A stretch of DNA of 64,000 bases from Trissonchulus latispiculum. Lineage: Eukaryota; Nematoda; Enoplea; Enoplida; Ironidae. The notes below the pieces were generated by a model that was not told where the DNA came from, searched no databases, and worked only from the letters and a program-made list of their open reading frames with translations. Of the stretch, positions 33,761-44,009 are shown one piece after another. Location of the stretch: positions 1-64,000 of the forward strand of contig JASAND010007523.1 of assembly GCA_030248195.1 (NCBI GenBank). The letters are read 5' to 3'. Position 1 is the stretch's first letter. Each line of letters starts with the position of its first letter. Both the position numbers and the translations under genes were made by a program.

Positions 33761-36700
33761 GTGAGTGAGAAGGATACTGTAAAAGCTACTAAGTGAGAGG
33801 TTTGCAATGAATGAAACATTCATTGAATAAAATACGAATTCTGTTGGTGAAAGCAGAAAAATCAAATCTCGTAAGTTACAATTCCCGTCAGCTTGAAATT
33901 CTTGTTCAAACTGCGAATTCTGTCCGATCAAAACTAAGGAATACGGACTCTTTGCTAGTGTTGTTAGGGTTGTGCCGTTAAGAAATTTCTCGGGCCGGGC
34001 TCGGGCTCGGGCCAACCAATCTCCTCGGGCCGGGCTTCGGGCCGGGCTGGCCCGGCCCGAGCCCGGCCCGAAGCCCGAGGCCCGCTTCACGGCCCGAGCC
34101 CGAAGCCCGACTCACGGCCCGAGCGGCCCGAGGAGCCCGAACGGCTCGAAGAGCCCGAACGGCCCGAGTGCGGCCCGAGCGGCCCGAGGGTAGCCCGAGC
34201 AGCCCAAGTGGCCCAAATATAGCCCGACCACTGCGGAGAGGCCCAAATATGGCTCCCATCGCATCCAGTTTGCCGAGCCGTTTTATTAGTAAACCCAAAA
34301 TGAACTTTCATGGTTCGATTAGCTGTAAGTTCAAGAGCAACATTAGCTATTGTTAGAAGCTTTTCATTTCATAATTTTCAGATAATGGTCACTAATTTGT
34401 GACCACACACTGGAGCTATAAAGCTTATGCATCTTGTAGATTGTAAGTAAGATTTTTGTTAAGTATTGATTCATCCAAAAAAGGAAATCACTCACACAGC
34501 TTATATTTAGCAGATTTAAACACATAATTGACCACTAACTATAAAGTGGGAAGTTGGCAAAGCTTTATTTATACCAAACCAGGGTTTGTCTACCGCCGTA
34601 GCAGAGTAACTAACATAGTTCCTCCTGAATCTTACAAATGTTTGTTGTTTGTCTGAAGACAATTTGTCGCTAACCAATCCATATCTTTTTGCAGATAGAG
34701 AAAACCTTTATAAAGTTTATCATTTCGCAACTTGCTTGCTAATAGCATTTGGATAGTAGAATTATATTTTAAACTTGTATATATATATATATATATCCAT
34801 ATTTTTCTTCGAAAGTCTCGCTTCTGATATGTATGTATGTATGTATGTGTGTATAAGCTCCGAAGAAGACAACAGTGTGTGAACAAAGGAAGCCACAAGT
34901 CACAACGAAAAAATCAATATTTTTTCAGCAATGACAAACTACTCAAATAGCCCGGAAAACCCGAGCGGCCCGAGTGGCCCGAGCGGCCCGAATGGCCCGA
35001 ACGGCCCGAGCGGCCCGAACGGCCCGAGCGGCCCGAACGGCCCGAGCGGCCCGAACGGCCCGAGTAGCCCGAGCGGCCCGAGTCGGGCCGGGCTCAAGAG
35101 AGAACTCGGGCCGGGCTCGGGCCGGGCCGTCTCATTGAAAACTCGGGCCGGGCCGGTATCGGGCCGGCCCGAGCCCGAGCCCGGCCCGAGCCCGAAGCCC
35201 GCTTCACGGCCCTGGCACAACCCTAAGTGTTGTGCACCGGCACTGTTGAGACCTCTCCTGTCGGCCGGTCAAATGCGGACTGTCCGGCCGGTCGATGACA
35301 GTTTTAGGGGCCTATCGTCTAATAAACTAGGTACCATTCTACCATGAAAACTCTCAAATATATTTTGGATAGCCGACAAAAACTGGTACCGCCCGCCCGG
35401 CCGTTTCTGGGCCGGTCCACGAAATATTGGGCCGGTGAACAACACTACTATTTGCTTTATTAAACTTAGAACTTTGTGACCATCTTTAAAGGAACCGTCA
35501 CCGTCACCCGTTTTTCTCCTCAGGGTCAGACGCGCTGGAATTAGCAATATGCAAGTTTAAATTTACTGCTGTAATGTGTATATGAAATCTCTAACATTCT
35601 TATTTCAGGTTTCTCATAGCTGTTGGTCTCGAAACACTCTGGGAGGTGGTAGAAAATTCCAAATGGGTAATTAATATATTTCGTGCCGGTGGAGCGTCTC
35701 CCAACTATAAGGGCGACAGTATAATGAACTCAATTGGCGACGTTATTGCTTGTGGTGCTGGCTATGCGATATTTATTCCGCTTGGATGGAAGGTAACGGG
35801 GTTTTGTTGGATCAATTCAAACCTTTGCAAAATCGAAAAATCTGTTTTAGCTTGGGTTACCGCTGCATTTTTCTTCTTATAAACGGGATAGATGAATAGG
35901 TCCTATAGCAACTAGAGAGCTTTCAAACGATACCCATATTCAGCGGTTTTCGCTACTTTCAATTTTGACCAATTTCGCAATATCTCCGTACAGGTCCGGA
36001 CCGAAGCCTAAATTTCTTGTTTTCGCGAATATTCGCAGTTTCACGAAGACATTCGATACCAGGAATTTTGATGAGTGTTCGCGAAGGGCCGAATGCAGCG
36101 TCCTTTGTGCATTCGCAATTTTTTGACAGATATCAAAACAAACCGCAGGGTGTCTGCTTTAGCTTAACTGCTAGTAGCAACCGGCCAACTGGTGTATTTT
36201 ACTTCTGTGTAGTAAAGAAGTTTGGACAGACTGCTAAGCACATTTAAGTTTTTGGTTATTCCTTTTGGTGTCATCAACTTTAAACCGTTATTACTCATTC
36301 ATTACTTGGAGTTAGGAAGCTATCTTTATTTCAAAATGTAGTCTAACATTTTCTAGTTTTTAACGAATACAATGAAACTACATTTGGTCGTGTAGAATAT
36401 TTTTAGCAAATTTTAGAATGAGTACAATTTTTTAGAATTTCCGCAGACGGCTTAAAATTTTTCGATGCACATTGGTCATATCATTCGGTACCCCTCTATC
36501 GATCAACTGGAGTCCCTTTTTAATTATTGTAAAGTTGCTTCTCGTTGGGCAGAAATGTGTGCGCAACCTGGGTTTCGTCTATAATTGTCAACTTTATCAC
36601 GCGATTACTTTAGCTAGAAAGCATCAATTTTAGCAACTAAAAAAAGGGTCCCAGCGTATTTTAGTGTAGAACGCATCGGCAGTCCTTCATTTTGTATAGT

Positions 36701-39700
36701 CAATGCTTCACAATCCCCAGGAAAAAATTGGTCGTGTTTTTTGAAAAAACACATTTTTAAAAATTACAGCCGAATAGCCTATAGGATAGCAATTGGATAA
36801 CAACCATTCTTCAGATAATTGGTCTCTGTAGGGCCTATAAAATGATACTCTTGGTTTAATCTTGCGACATGTATGGGTCAAGAAATAATGGATTGGTTGA
36901 TATCTGCAAAAATGAGAAGGTTTTGACCCCACAGTGATAAAGTTGGCTATATCTCACGATTAAGAAAAGATAGAAACTTGCTTCATAAAGCAAAAATGTA
37001 GAGCACGACGAGGTCCTTGGAATGAACATACGTAGTTATTACAATGCAGCTGCTGCCCAATGTCAGAAATTGGCTGAAATTGCCCTGATCGCAAATGTCG
37101 AATGTTTGAAGCGGGATTACGTACACGCTGTTAGAACGCTAAAATAAGTGATTTTGGGAAATTTCGTAAAATTTCGTACATAAAATTTCAACTTGGTATG
37201 GACCCTAAACTAACAATATGACACCCAAAGGAATCACCACCTTAAGTTTTGACAGGTAACGTCCGGCTGTGAAAGAGACTAGCTGCGCAGGAATATTCAC
37301 CTACGAGCTTCGCGACAGTGATATAAAACTACATTCGCGAATTCGCGAAGTCTGTTAACATTTGCCTTCGCGAATAAAGTTATTTCTGAACGCAAATTCT
37401 GAAGCACTTTCAGACTTTAATCCTGGTATAATCTTTTCTCAGCTATTTGAGAGATTTCGAATGAGCTCGATTTGAGAACTTTCAATTTTGACTCATTTTG
37501 ACTAGTTTTGGTCATTTTTTGACCCATTCGAGGCTCCGTAACTTATTTTCCTTACATTTTGGCGCTTTGGCCTTATTACAACATTTTTTCTACTCATTGA
37601 GTGCTACAGCTATTAGCTTATTTCAGTTTAAAGAAAAGAAAGAAAGAAAGAAAGAAATAAAAGAAAGAAAGAAAAGAAAGAAAGAAAAGAAAAAGAAAGA
37701 AATTTTGTCCTCTGAATAATTTTAAACTTTGTCATCAATTAAGCAGCTGTCACTTCTAGTTACATAAACCATTGACTTAACACACACCCAGCTTAGGTTA
37801 CTTCTTTGATGACACCCTCATTTTCTCAAGTTAGCAATAACTTAAGGCTCATACTTTTAACGCATCAAACAGGCCGAGGCATAGACTTGACCTTTGAGTG
37901 TAACTTTATCCCTTTGTCTGTCAATCATTTTTAATGGACAAGCAAGAAATGGAAGAAATAGGAAGAAAGAAAGAAATGAAATGAAAGAAAGAAAATAAAA
38001 GAAAAAGAAAGAAATAAAAGAAAGAAAGAAAGAAAGAAAATTTATACTGAAATATGCGAATAGCTGTATCGAATGATACCCATGTTGGGCGGTGTCCGCT
38101 ACTTAAATATACTTACCATTTGCAACATCACAGTGTCGAACTGTCGAGTACTTTCGCATGTCTCATCGGGGTGAACCCCCAACCCCCACTTCGCCTCACC
38201 CCACCCCCAACTCGCATGCAAAATTTTAGCTAAGTCGGTCGACGCAATCTAAAGTTAGAGGGGAGAACAGAAGCGGCAAGAAACAAGTAATAACGATGAT
38301 ATATAAATAGCGGACATATTATCCGAATTAAAGGGTTGTCTTTTTAAAAAAGCGGCAAACCAATAACGAAGCTAACTGGGCTATATATAGCTTGCGTTTC
38401 GAGCACCCTCTTGGATTACAAATTTCAGGCTGAAATTACTGTTTGAAAGCGGTCCTTTTTCCTGACAGTTTCGTCTCCTCGGATAATGTTTGTAATACAG
38501 GTTCATAAAAATGAAAATGAATAATGACTGTTCTCTATGACTGCTAATTGATATTCGTAATTCGTAAATTTATTTCAGAATATACATTTCTTGGTTTTCC
38601 ACTTTTATGTTTTCACAGTGACTATCTATTTCCCCTCTTCTCTAGCTCCTGCAGAGCTGTATGCGGGCCGCGGGTACCCGCGGGTACCCGCGGGGCGGGG
38701 CGGGGCGGGGCGGGCCGAATTTTGCTACCCGCGCGGGCCGTGCGGGCCGATGCGGGCCGATTTTGGCTACTTTCCTGGGCTAATTTTGCTTTCTAGAAAT
38801 TTCATACATACCAAATCATATAAAAAAGGAGGCAATATTTCAGAATTTTAAACATTACTTGACTTCGTTATGCCATTCGATACCTTCAGCATGCACTACA
38901 TACTCAGTTAGCATTATCAGCGTATCGAGTATTAATAACCTGTAGCTGTTGAGTAAAACATATAAACCCATGAAAACGACAGGTTTTATTTGTATTGAAA
39001 TCTGTACAAGTCTAACTTGTAATCTATTATACCAAAGTATCTCTTGAGAAAAATATCAACGATGTCCTGTAGAAATTATAGATATATTCTATATATATAG
39101 TCGAAACTTATTTCTCATCTACAAACTTGAATCCTGTGGTTTCTACAATTTCGGAACTTCGTGTTGGAAACTTAAGCACCTAAATATAAATCCATGACAA
39201 CTTCTCACTGAAGACTTTAATCCATTTAAGGTGCTGGTAACCTTTAGTGCAGTGCATTTGTGGTGATTTTTTAAAACGCTGTAACTTTCACAATTTTGGG
39301 AGTTGGAAAGAGTTCTATACATCGTTTTAAAGCTTGGAATCTGTACATTCAGGTGAGCTTACGGAACTAGCAAAATTAACAAAAAATTTTCAGACATACT
39401 GACATCTGGCAGCTTCCCGGCATGGATACTGGATTTTTCAGACCTGATTGAAGTACAGGCCTCAAGCTTAACGGGAAGAAATGTTATATAAGATCCTGAA
39501 TTATTGTGCAAACATTTTTGAACATCAATTTTTCAAAACTGTAGAATTGGATAAAAGCACTGTTCGTGCCATGATATGAAGGACATATGGGCTGTAGGAC
39601 GTTTTTTTGGATTTGGCTCTGCCTGCAGGTTTTCATTGTCGAGAAAATCCGCCAAATACGCATTGAGTTTTCTTGCTACTCATTATGCTCTAGCCAAAAC

Positions 39701-40719
39701 CAAGAAAAGCATCCCTCCGCGAAAGTTCGAAGTCGGATATACATGGATCAAAATTGTCCGTTAAGATTTGGTCGTATTTTTGAAAAAAACTGATTTCTTC
39801 GAAAATAACAATTTTTTGACCCTAAAAAACGTTTTTTGATTATACTGACTTAACCACTGGAGATAGCTCGTAGGTTGTAAAGGCAAAAATGTTCATTTCG
39901 GTGTCCTCTTTTCAGCCATGACAACTAACCAGCGTACCCTTTTAGTTAAGGGAGGCTAAGCTTTAGTTACCACTTTAAGAACAGTTAATTGGTAGACAAC
40001 AAAGTTCAAATCAAACGAACAGAAAAATTTGCCGGATCCGGAAGTATCTTTGAAAACACATCAGTTTTGGTGTGCGGGCCGTGGGCCGGAGTGTTGCGGG
40101 CCGCAGTCATAAGGTGCGGGCTGCGGGCCGGGCGCGGGCCGGAAAAATCGGCCCGCATACAACTCTGAGCTCCGGTGTCTCCAAATCAGTTTGGTATTCA
40201 AAATCGAGGAATTAGAAACTGATCTTGTAAACATCGAAAGAAGTGGTCATGGAAGAATAATACAAATTTAAAACATTCTCCTTTGAGCACTGAGCAGCCA
40301 TCAATAAAATATTGGATCTTTTCATATTCTATGATATTATATTCTATATTTTTATATTCTGTAATATTTTTATATTTATTTACTAACATAAGTATTCTAT
40401 GATATTCTAGGCAGCTATTGTTTACGTGGTCACATCAGAAATCTGTCTAATGTTACTAATCCGAGACAGTTTAATACTGATTTGGGTACAGATGATCTGT
40501 AATCCAGCATGTCTTCAGAACTGGCAAGCTGAAAGGATCAATAGACTTTATGGAGGTCAAGATCAATCAGACAATACTGATCAGACAAAACCAGCAGACA
40601 GCATTATTACTGAAGCTCAAGCAAAACAACCTACAGCGATCTATCCACTTTACTATACGAGCCCTCCCTTAACCCCTTATCCAGGAAATGTTAGCTATGT
40701 TACTGTGTGTCTTGACTAG
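33596..40719 (+). CDS. DUF2585 (UPF0314)-family membrane protein, three 3' exons, 5' end not found
   Basis: Exons 33596-33760, 35609-35792 and 40411-40719 join in consistent phase to 218 residues plus a leading base. Blocks in order: NSQYPTDPYTFTHFCHGAIF (first visible exon), GLETLWEVVENS, RAGGASPNYKGDSIMNSIGD (second), and TSEICLMLLIRDSLILI followed by NWQAERI (third). These match the order and key residues of DUF2585 (NSQH..DPYSFTH..HG; E..WEV.EN; YR......Y.GDS..NS..D; .IRDN..LN; .WQ), a polytopic inner-membrane family of bacteria with no known reaction. About four membrane segments are visible; the usual first one would be in an upstream exon. A 65-residue hydrophilic tail is extra to the bacterial form. 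Internal ATG at 33615-33617 could be a start, but the exon opens with an acceptor. The introns are filled with fold-back elements. Recognition is from memory, without a search. Confidence 0.75.
33966..35225. mobile_element. GGCCCG fold-back element, AGGGTTGTGCC ends
   Basis: Starts AGGGTTGTGCCGTTAAGAAA and ends GGCACAACCCTA. Flanks AGTGTTGTT (33957-33965) and AGTGTTGTG (35226-35234) match at 8 of 9. Each end carries CGGGCC arrays that switch to GGCCCGA/CGGCCCGAG arrays; the two arrays are about 300 bp each, with about 680 bp of AT-rich sequence between. Intronic to the DUF2585-like gene. Confidence 0.82.
35226..35447. mobile_element. Small CGGCCGG fold-back element
   Basis: AGTGTTGTGCACCGGC at the left and GGCCGGTGAACAACACT at the right are inverse. 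Both arms repeat GGCCGGTC/GACCGGCC. Its left end doubles as the flank of the neighbouring element, which seems to have inserted at its tip. Confidence 0.66.
35609..35792 (+). CDS. DUF2585-like gene, second visible exon
   Basis: Acceptor TTATTTCAG, donor GTAACG; one leading base completes Lys, then 61 codons in phase. Carries the most diagnostic blocks: E..WEVVENS, the RAGG..PNY segment and GDSIMNSIGD, followed by a membrane segment. Confidence 0.82.
35991..37389. mobile_element. Element 'C', copy 2, split by element B
   Basis: The left part (35991-36247) matches 10450-10705 and the right part (37246-37389) matches 10715-10871: TTTTCGCGAATATTCGCA, GATGAGTGTTCGCGAAGG and AGTTATTTCTGA are shared. 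It is more diverged at the ends than copy 1. Intronic to the DUF2585-like gene. Confidence 0.72.
36248..37241 (-). mobile_element. Element 'B', copy 2, inserted in element C
   Basis: Flanked by TTAA at 36244-36247 and 37242-37245. The right end CCAAAGGAATCACCACC is intact; the left end (TTTTTGGTTATTCCTTTTGG) is altered. The interior matches copy 1 in inverted order (TTACTCATTCATTACTTGGA; CTATATCTCACGATTAAGAA). Confidence 0.74.
37632..38041. repeat. Two (GAAA)n arrays
   Basis: AAAGAAAGAAAG arrays at 37632-37700 and 37960-38041, separated by about 260 bases of unique sequence. Resembles the arrangement of the TTTC arrays at 14538-14985 in the opposite orientation. Confidence 0.82.
38653..40167. 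mobile_element. CGGGCCG fold-back element, AGAGCTGTATGCGGG ends
   Basis: Ends AGAGCTGTATGCGGGCC and GGCCCGCATACAACTCT. Flanks AGCTCCTGC (38644-38652) and AGCTCCGGT (40168-40176) match at 7 of 9. The left arm is GCGGGCCG/CGGGGCGGGG; the right arm is shorter. About 1.2 kb of AT-rich sequence lies between. Intronic to the DUF2585-like gene. Confidence 0.72.
40411..40719 (+). CDS. DUF2585-like gene, last exon
   Basis: Acceptor GATATTCTAG, phase 0; 102 codons and TAG. Encodes the last membrane segment with IRDSLILI and the NWQAERINRLYGG match, then a polar tail ending GNVSYVTVCLD. An AATAAA lies 65 bases after the stop. Confidence 0.8.
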   Translation, partial: AAIVYVVTSEICLMLLIRDSLILIWVQMICNPACLQNWQAERINRLYGGQDQSDNTDQTKPADSIITEAQAKQPTAIYPLYYTSPPLTPYPGNVSYVTVCLD

Positions 40720-40783
40720 CTGTGCAATAGTTTTACATATGATTGCTCAGAATTTATCCATGCTATTATTGTTTTTTTAAGTA

Positions 40784-40789
40784 AATAAA
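40784..40789 (+). promoter_or_regulatory. Candidate polyadenylation signal of the DUF2585-like gene
   Basis: AATAAA within GTAAATAAAGC, 65 bases downstream of the TAG. Position and form fit a metazoan cleavage signal; no GT-rich element was assigned. Confidence 0.55.
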
Positions 40790-40837
40790 GCAAAAGCATT
40801 GCACATAGATGGTAGAAATGCCAGTATACATATATAT

Positions 40838-41985
40838 AGTAGATTCGCCCAATGTGCGTCATACCCCAAAGTGCGTCACTCAGACGTTTAAAGTAATCTG
40901 GTGCACTGCAGAATGAAAATATCCTAAAGTTTTTACATTTCTGAGCAGGTCTATTCAAGCTCTATGCAATGGTGTAAAAAATATTTCCTAAAAATTTTTT
41001 GACCGTGCACAATACTACAAAATTCAATATACTTTGAATAAAACACCCGTTGTCCGCCAAAGTTTAAGCAATGTCCTAAATTCAGTTTTATGCACCTAAC
41101 AACCTTAATACCTAACAACGTTTAATGTGTCAGCTATCAAATTGTTCGTTAGAATCTGCTGATTCCAAAAATATAAACAATTCCTGATTTCACCGTACTA
41201 GAACTGAGAAATTCCGATTTTACTGGAACCAATGATCAGTGCCTAAAGTGCGTCGCTCTAAATTAACTTTTTGCGCAAATATCCCTAATGTGCGTTCGTA
41301 TCTTTTACATGTAAATATGCTTCAAATAAATGCAAATACTGGCTCTATAACTTAATCTAAGACAAAACTAAGTGCAAAAACACAATCCTAGGAATAATTC
41401 TGAGCAATCTGATACCAAATTTTCTGTTTTTACGGCATTTTATTTTTTTAATAAAAGTCGTTGTTTCGTGGTTTAAATCATAAAATTACATTTTATAAAT
41501 TGTCAAAGCTTAATTTGCAACTCAAATTCGCTTGAAATAACACAGTACTAGCATTTTAACAAATTTTTCGAAGATCACAGATTTTGTTGATTTTGATATA
41601 TATTGTTTATGAACAAGCCAACTACCATATAAAAAATTTTCGTAGCATAAAATTGTAGGAAATGGAAGATATAACGTCTCAAAGTTTAATTTTTTAATGC
41701 AAATCATAGGAGTTTTTAAATGACGCACTTTAAGACACGACCGACGCACTTTAGGGAACAATCCTTTGACAGCGAAAAACTGCACTTTTTTGGCAAAAAA
41801 CAGCTATAACTTACGGTATGCTCTATCTAAAACAGTCAAATTTTAAAGAAATGTAGACGTAGATGTACTTGACACTTCTGTAAAGTTTCATTTCATAAGA
41901 TTTGATCTTTCAAAAGTTACAGTTAATCAAAATGAACACACATTATGCGTGGACAAAAGGTGACGCAGATTGGGCGCATCTACTA
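40838..41985. mobile_element. Fold-back element with GTGCGTC repeats
   Basis: AGTAGATTCGCCCAATGTGC at the left pairs with GCAGATTGGGCGCATCTACT at the right. AAAGTGCGTC words recur at 40870 and 41245, and inverted (GACGCACTTTA) at 41723 and 41742. No coding capacity. Confidence 0.74.
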
Positions 41986-42013
41986 TAAATATGAACATTT
42001 AGGCTTGCATGGT

Positions 42014-42448
42014 AGAGATGAGCATTTCGGCTCGGCCAGGCCCGACCCGGGCCGGGCCGACCTCCATTGGTTAGCGGGCCGGACCGGGCTGGGCCGAAAA
42101 ATTTTCGAACTGCGGCCGGGAGCGGGCCAAAACGGGCCGCATCACCTCTAGAAAATATTGTAAAATCACTAAAATTAGCTACACATTTACTGATTCTGGT
42201 TATTTTATCGCAAACTGTAACATTTATTAGCATAATTTAGCCTCTCCATCCTGCATTGAAGCCTGTGAAATAATATTGTTAGCAAAATTTGGAATTTTTC
42301 TTTTGGCGGGCCGGGCCGGGCCGGCCCGAATTTTGGAACGGGCCAGGTCAGGTCGGGCCGGGCCGAAAAATTTTGCCAGCGGGCCAGGCCGGGTCGATCA
42401 AATTTTGGAGAGGGCCTGGCCGAAAAAGCCGGCCCGTGCTCATCTTTA
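42014..42448. mobile_element. Small CGGGCC fold-back element, AGAGATGAGCA ends
   Basis: AGAGATGAGCATTTCGG and CCCGTGCTCATCT are inverse; flanks TTGCATGGT and TTGCCTGGG match at 7 of 9. Arms are CGGGCCGGGCC and GGGCCAGG arrays around an AT-rich centre. Confidence 0.62.
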
Positions 42449-42707
42449 TTGCCTGGGCTATTTTCAATAGACAGAGCTTCCGACGCAAAAGCAAACGGAA
42501 ACGATGCCAGATCAAATTCATTAGTATCTTTAATTCAACCGCTGCAAGCTAATCCCACGTGTGTACCCTTGGCACTCCCAATGAATGAGCCAACTCCAAA
42601 ATTGATTGAGCCAAGATTGTTAGGCCATAGTATGATTGAGCCACACAAAATTAGGATTGAGCCACCTTTCTTTGATTAGTAAAATACATTTTATTATGGG
42701 AGTGCTA

Positions 42708-43697
42708 CAGTGCGGCTCGAAAACAAGGTCCTTTTGAGCGCGTTCTGCGCTCATTGAGTCTGAGCGCGCTTGCTGATTGCGCTCATGGGCTCTTTTATTG
42801 TTATGAAGGGATTTGCTGCTAAGTTAGCTTTGCAACAAGCATTTGCCTTTTGTGCAATATCTTTGGCTCAACATTTGTTTGACTAGACCAGTCAGCTGGT
42901 ATGTAGTATGGACGCATATGAAAGACGGTTTGTGCTTGATACAAAAACTGCTGTAAAAAGTTAATGCATACCCTTCTGTACGTTACACCGTAAACGTGTG
43001 TCTACAGTCATCAAGCTTCTTCAAAACGTGAAGCAGGCTTAAGTACAAACTTGCAAACATTCAACAAATGGAGGCTGTATATCTGGGAATTAAAGAAGGA
43101 CTACTTACAGTGGAATCTTAATTTAATCATATGGTTTCTGCCGCTGAATTGTTTCTGAAGTCAAGTATTCATATTTTTAAGAATTCCTGTACTTCATAGT
43201 TCTTCCATCCTAATTAATATGTGCCAATTTGCTACGTGTACGCACCACAAAATTTTACAGAATTTACGGATTTTAACCATTTTTGTAGTCATTTTATATT
43301 GTGTAGTACATACTAACAATAAAGAATAAATTAAAACGATCTCCGTATAACCACTGCTTTAGACATAAGAAGGAAGATTCGAAGTTTATGGAAGAAAAGA
43401 TTGATAAATTTTCAGCTTTCATATCCAAACCAGCGAATGACCGAAAACAAATTTCTTGTTTTGATTTTATATGCTAATATATATTTTATGCGTCCATACT
43501 ACATACCAGCTGACTGGTCTAGTCAAACAAATGTTGAGCCAAAGATATTGCACAAAAGGCAAATGCTTGTTGCAAAGCTAACTTAGCAGCAAATCCCTTC
43601 ATAACAATAAAAGAGCCCATGAGCGCAATCAGCAAGCGCGCTCAGACTCAATGAGCGCAGAACGCGCTCAAAAGGACCTTGTTTTCGAGCCGCACTG
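42708..43697. mobile_element. TA-flanked element with 211-bp inverted ends
   Basis: CAGTGCGGCTCGAAAACAAG starts 42708 and its inverse ends 43697; the inverted ends (42708-42918, 43487-43697) look essentially identical. TA flanks both sides. The uninterrupted target is still present in the other arm of the host element (about 47690), which proves the insertion. CAGTG and TA suggest Tc1/mariner-type mobilisation. No transposase inside. Confidence 0.9.
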
Positions 43698-44009
43698 TAA
43701 ATGTCACTTATCACTCCCATGATTGATCCATGAGCTGAAACTTTGTGAGAAAGTAATTTATAAAGGCTACTAAATGAGCCACTAATTTATTTTACGTTGT
43801 TCACTCTCCTACGCAAATAATTTAATTAAGAAATTTCAAAATCCTAGTTCATGTGTTACCGATCAATGTAACTCTGCGCTAGCTAAGTCAAGGCTTTCTA
43901 ACTGTCAGTCTTATTCTAACTGAGCAAACAAACTAATAACGTAAGAAGAAAACATGTCTGAGAAGAGGAATGCTGTGAATATTCGAGGAGACACCTCACT
44001 CTTAGAAAG

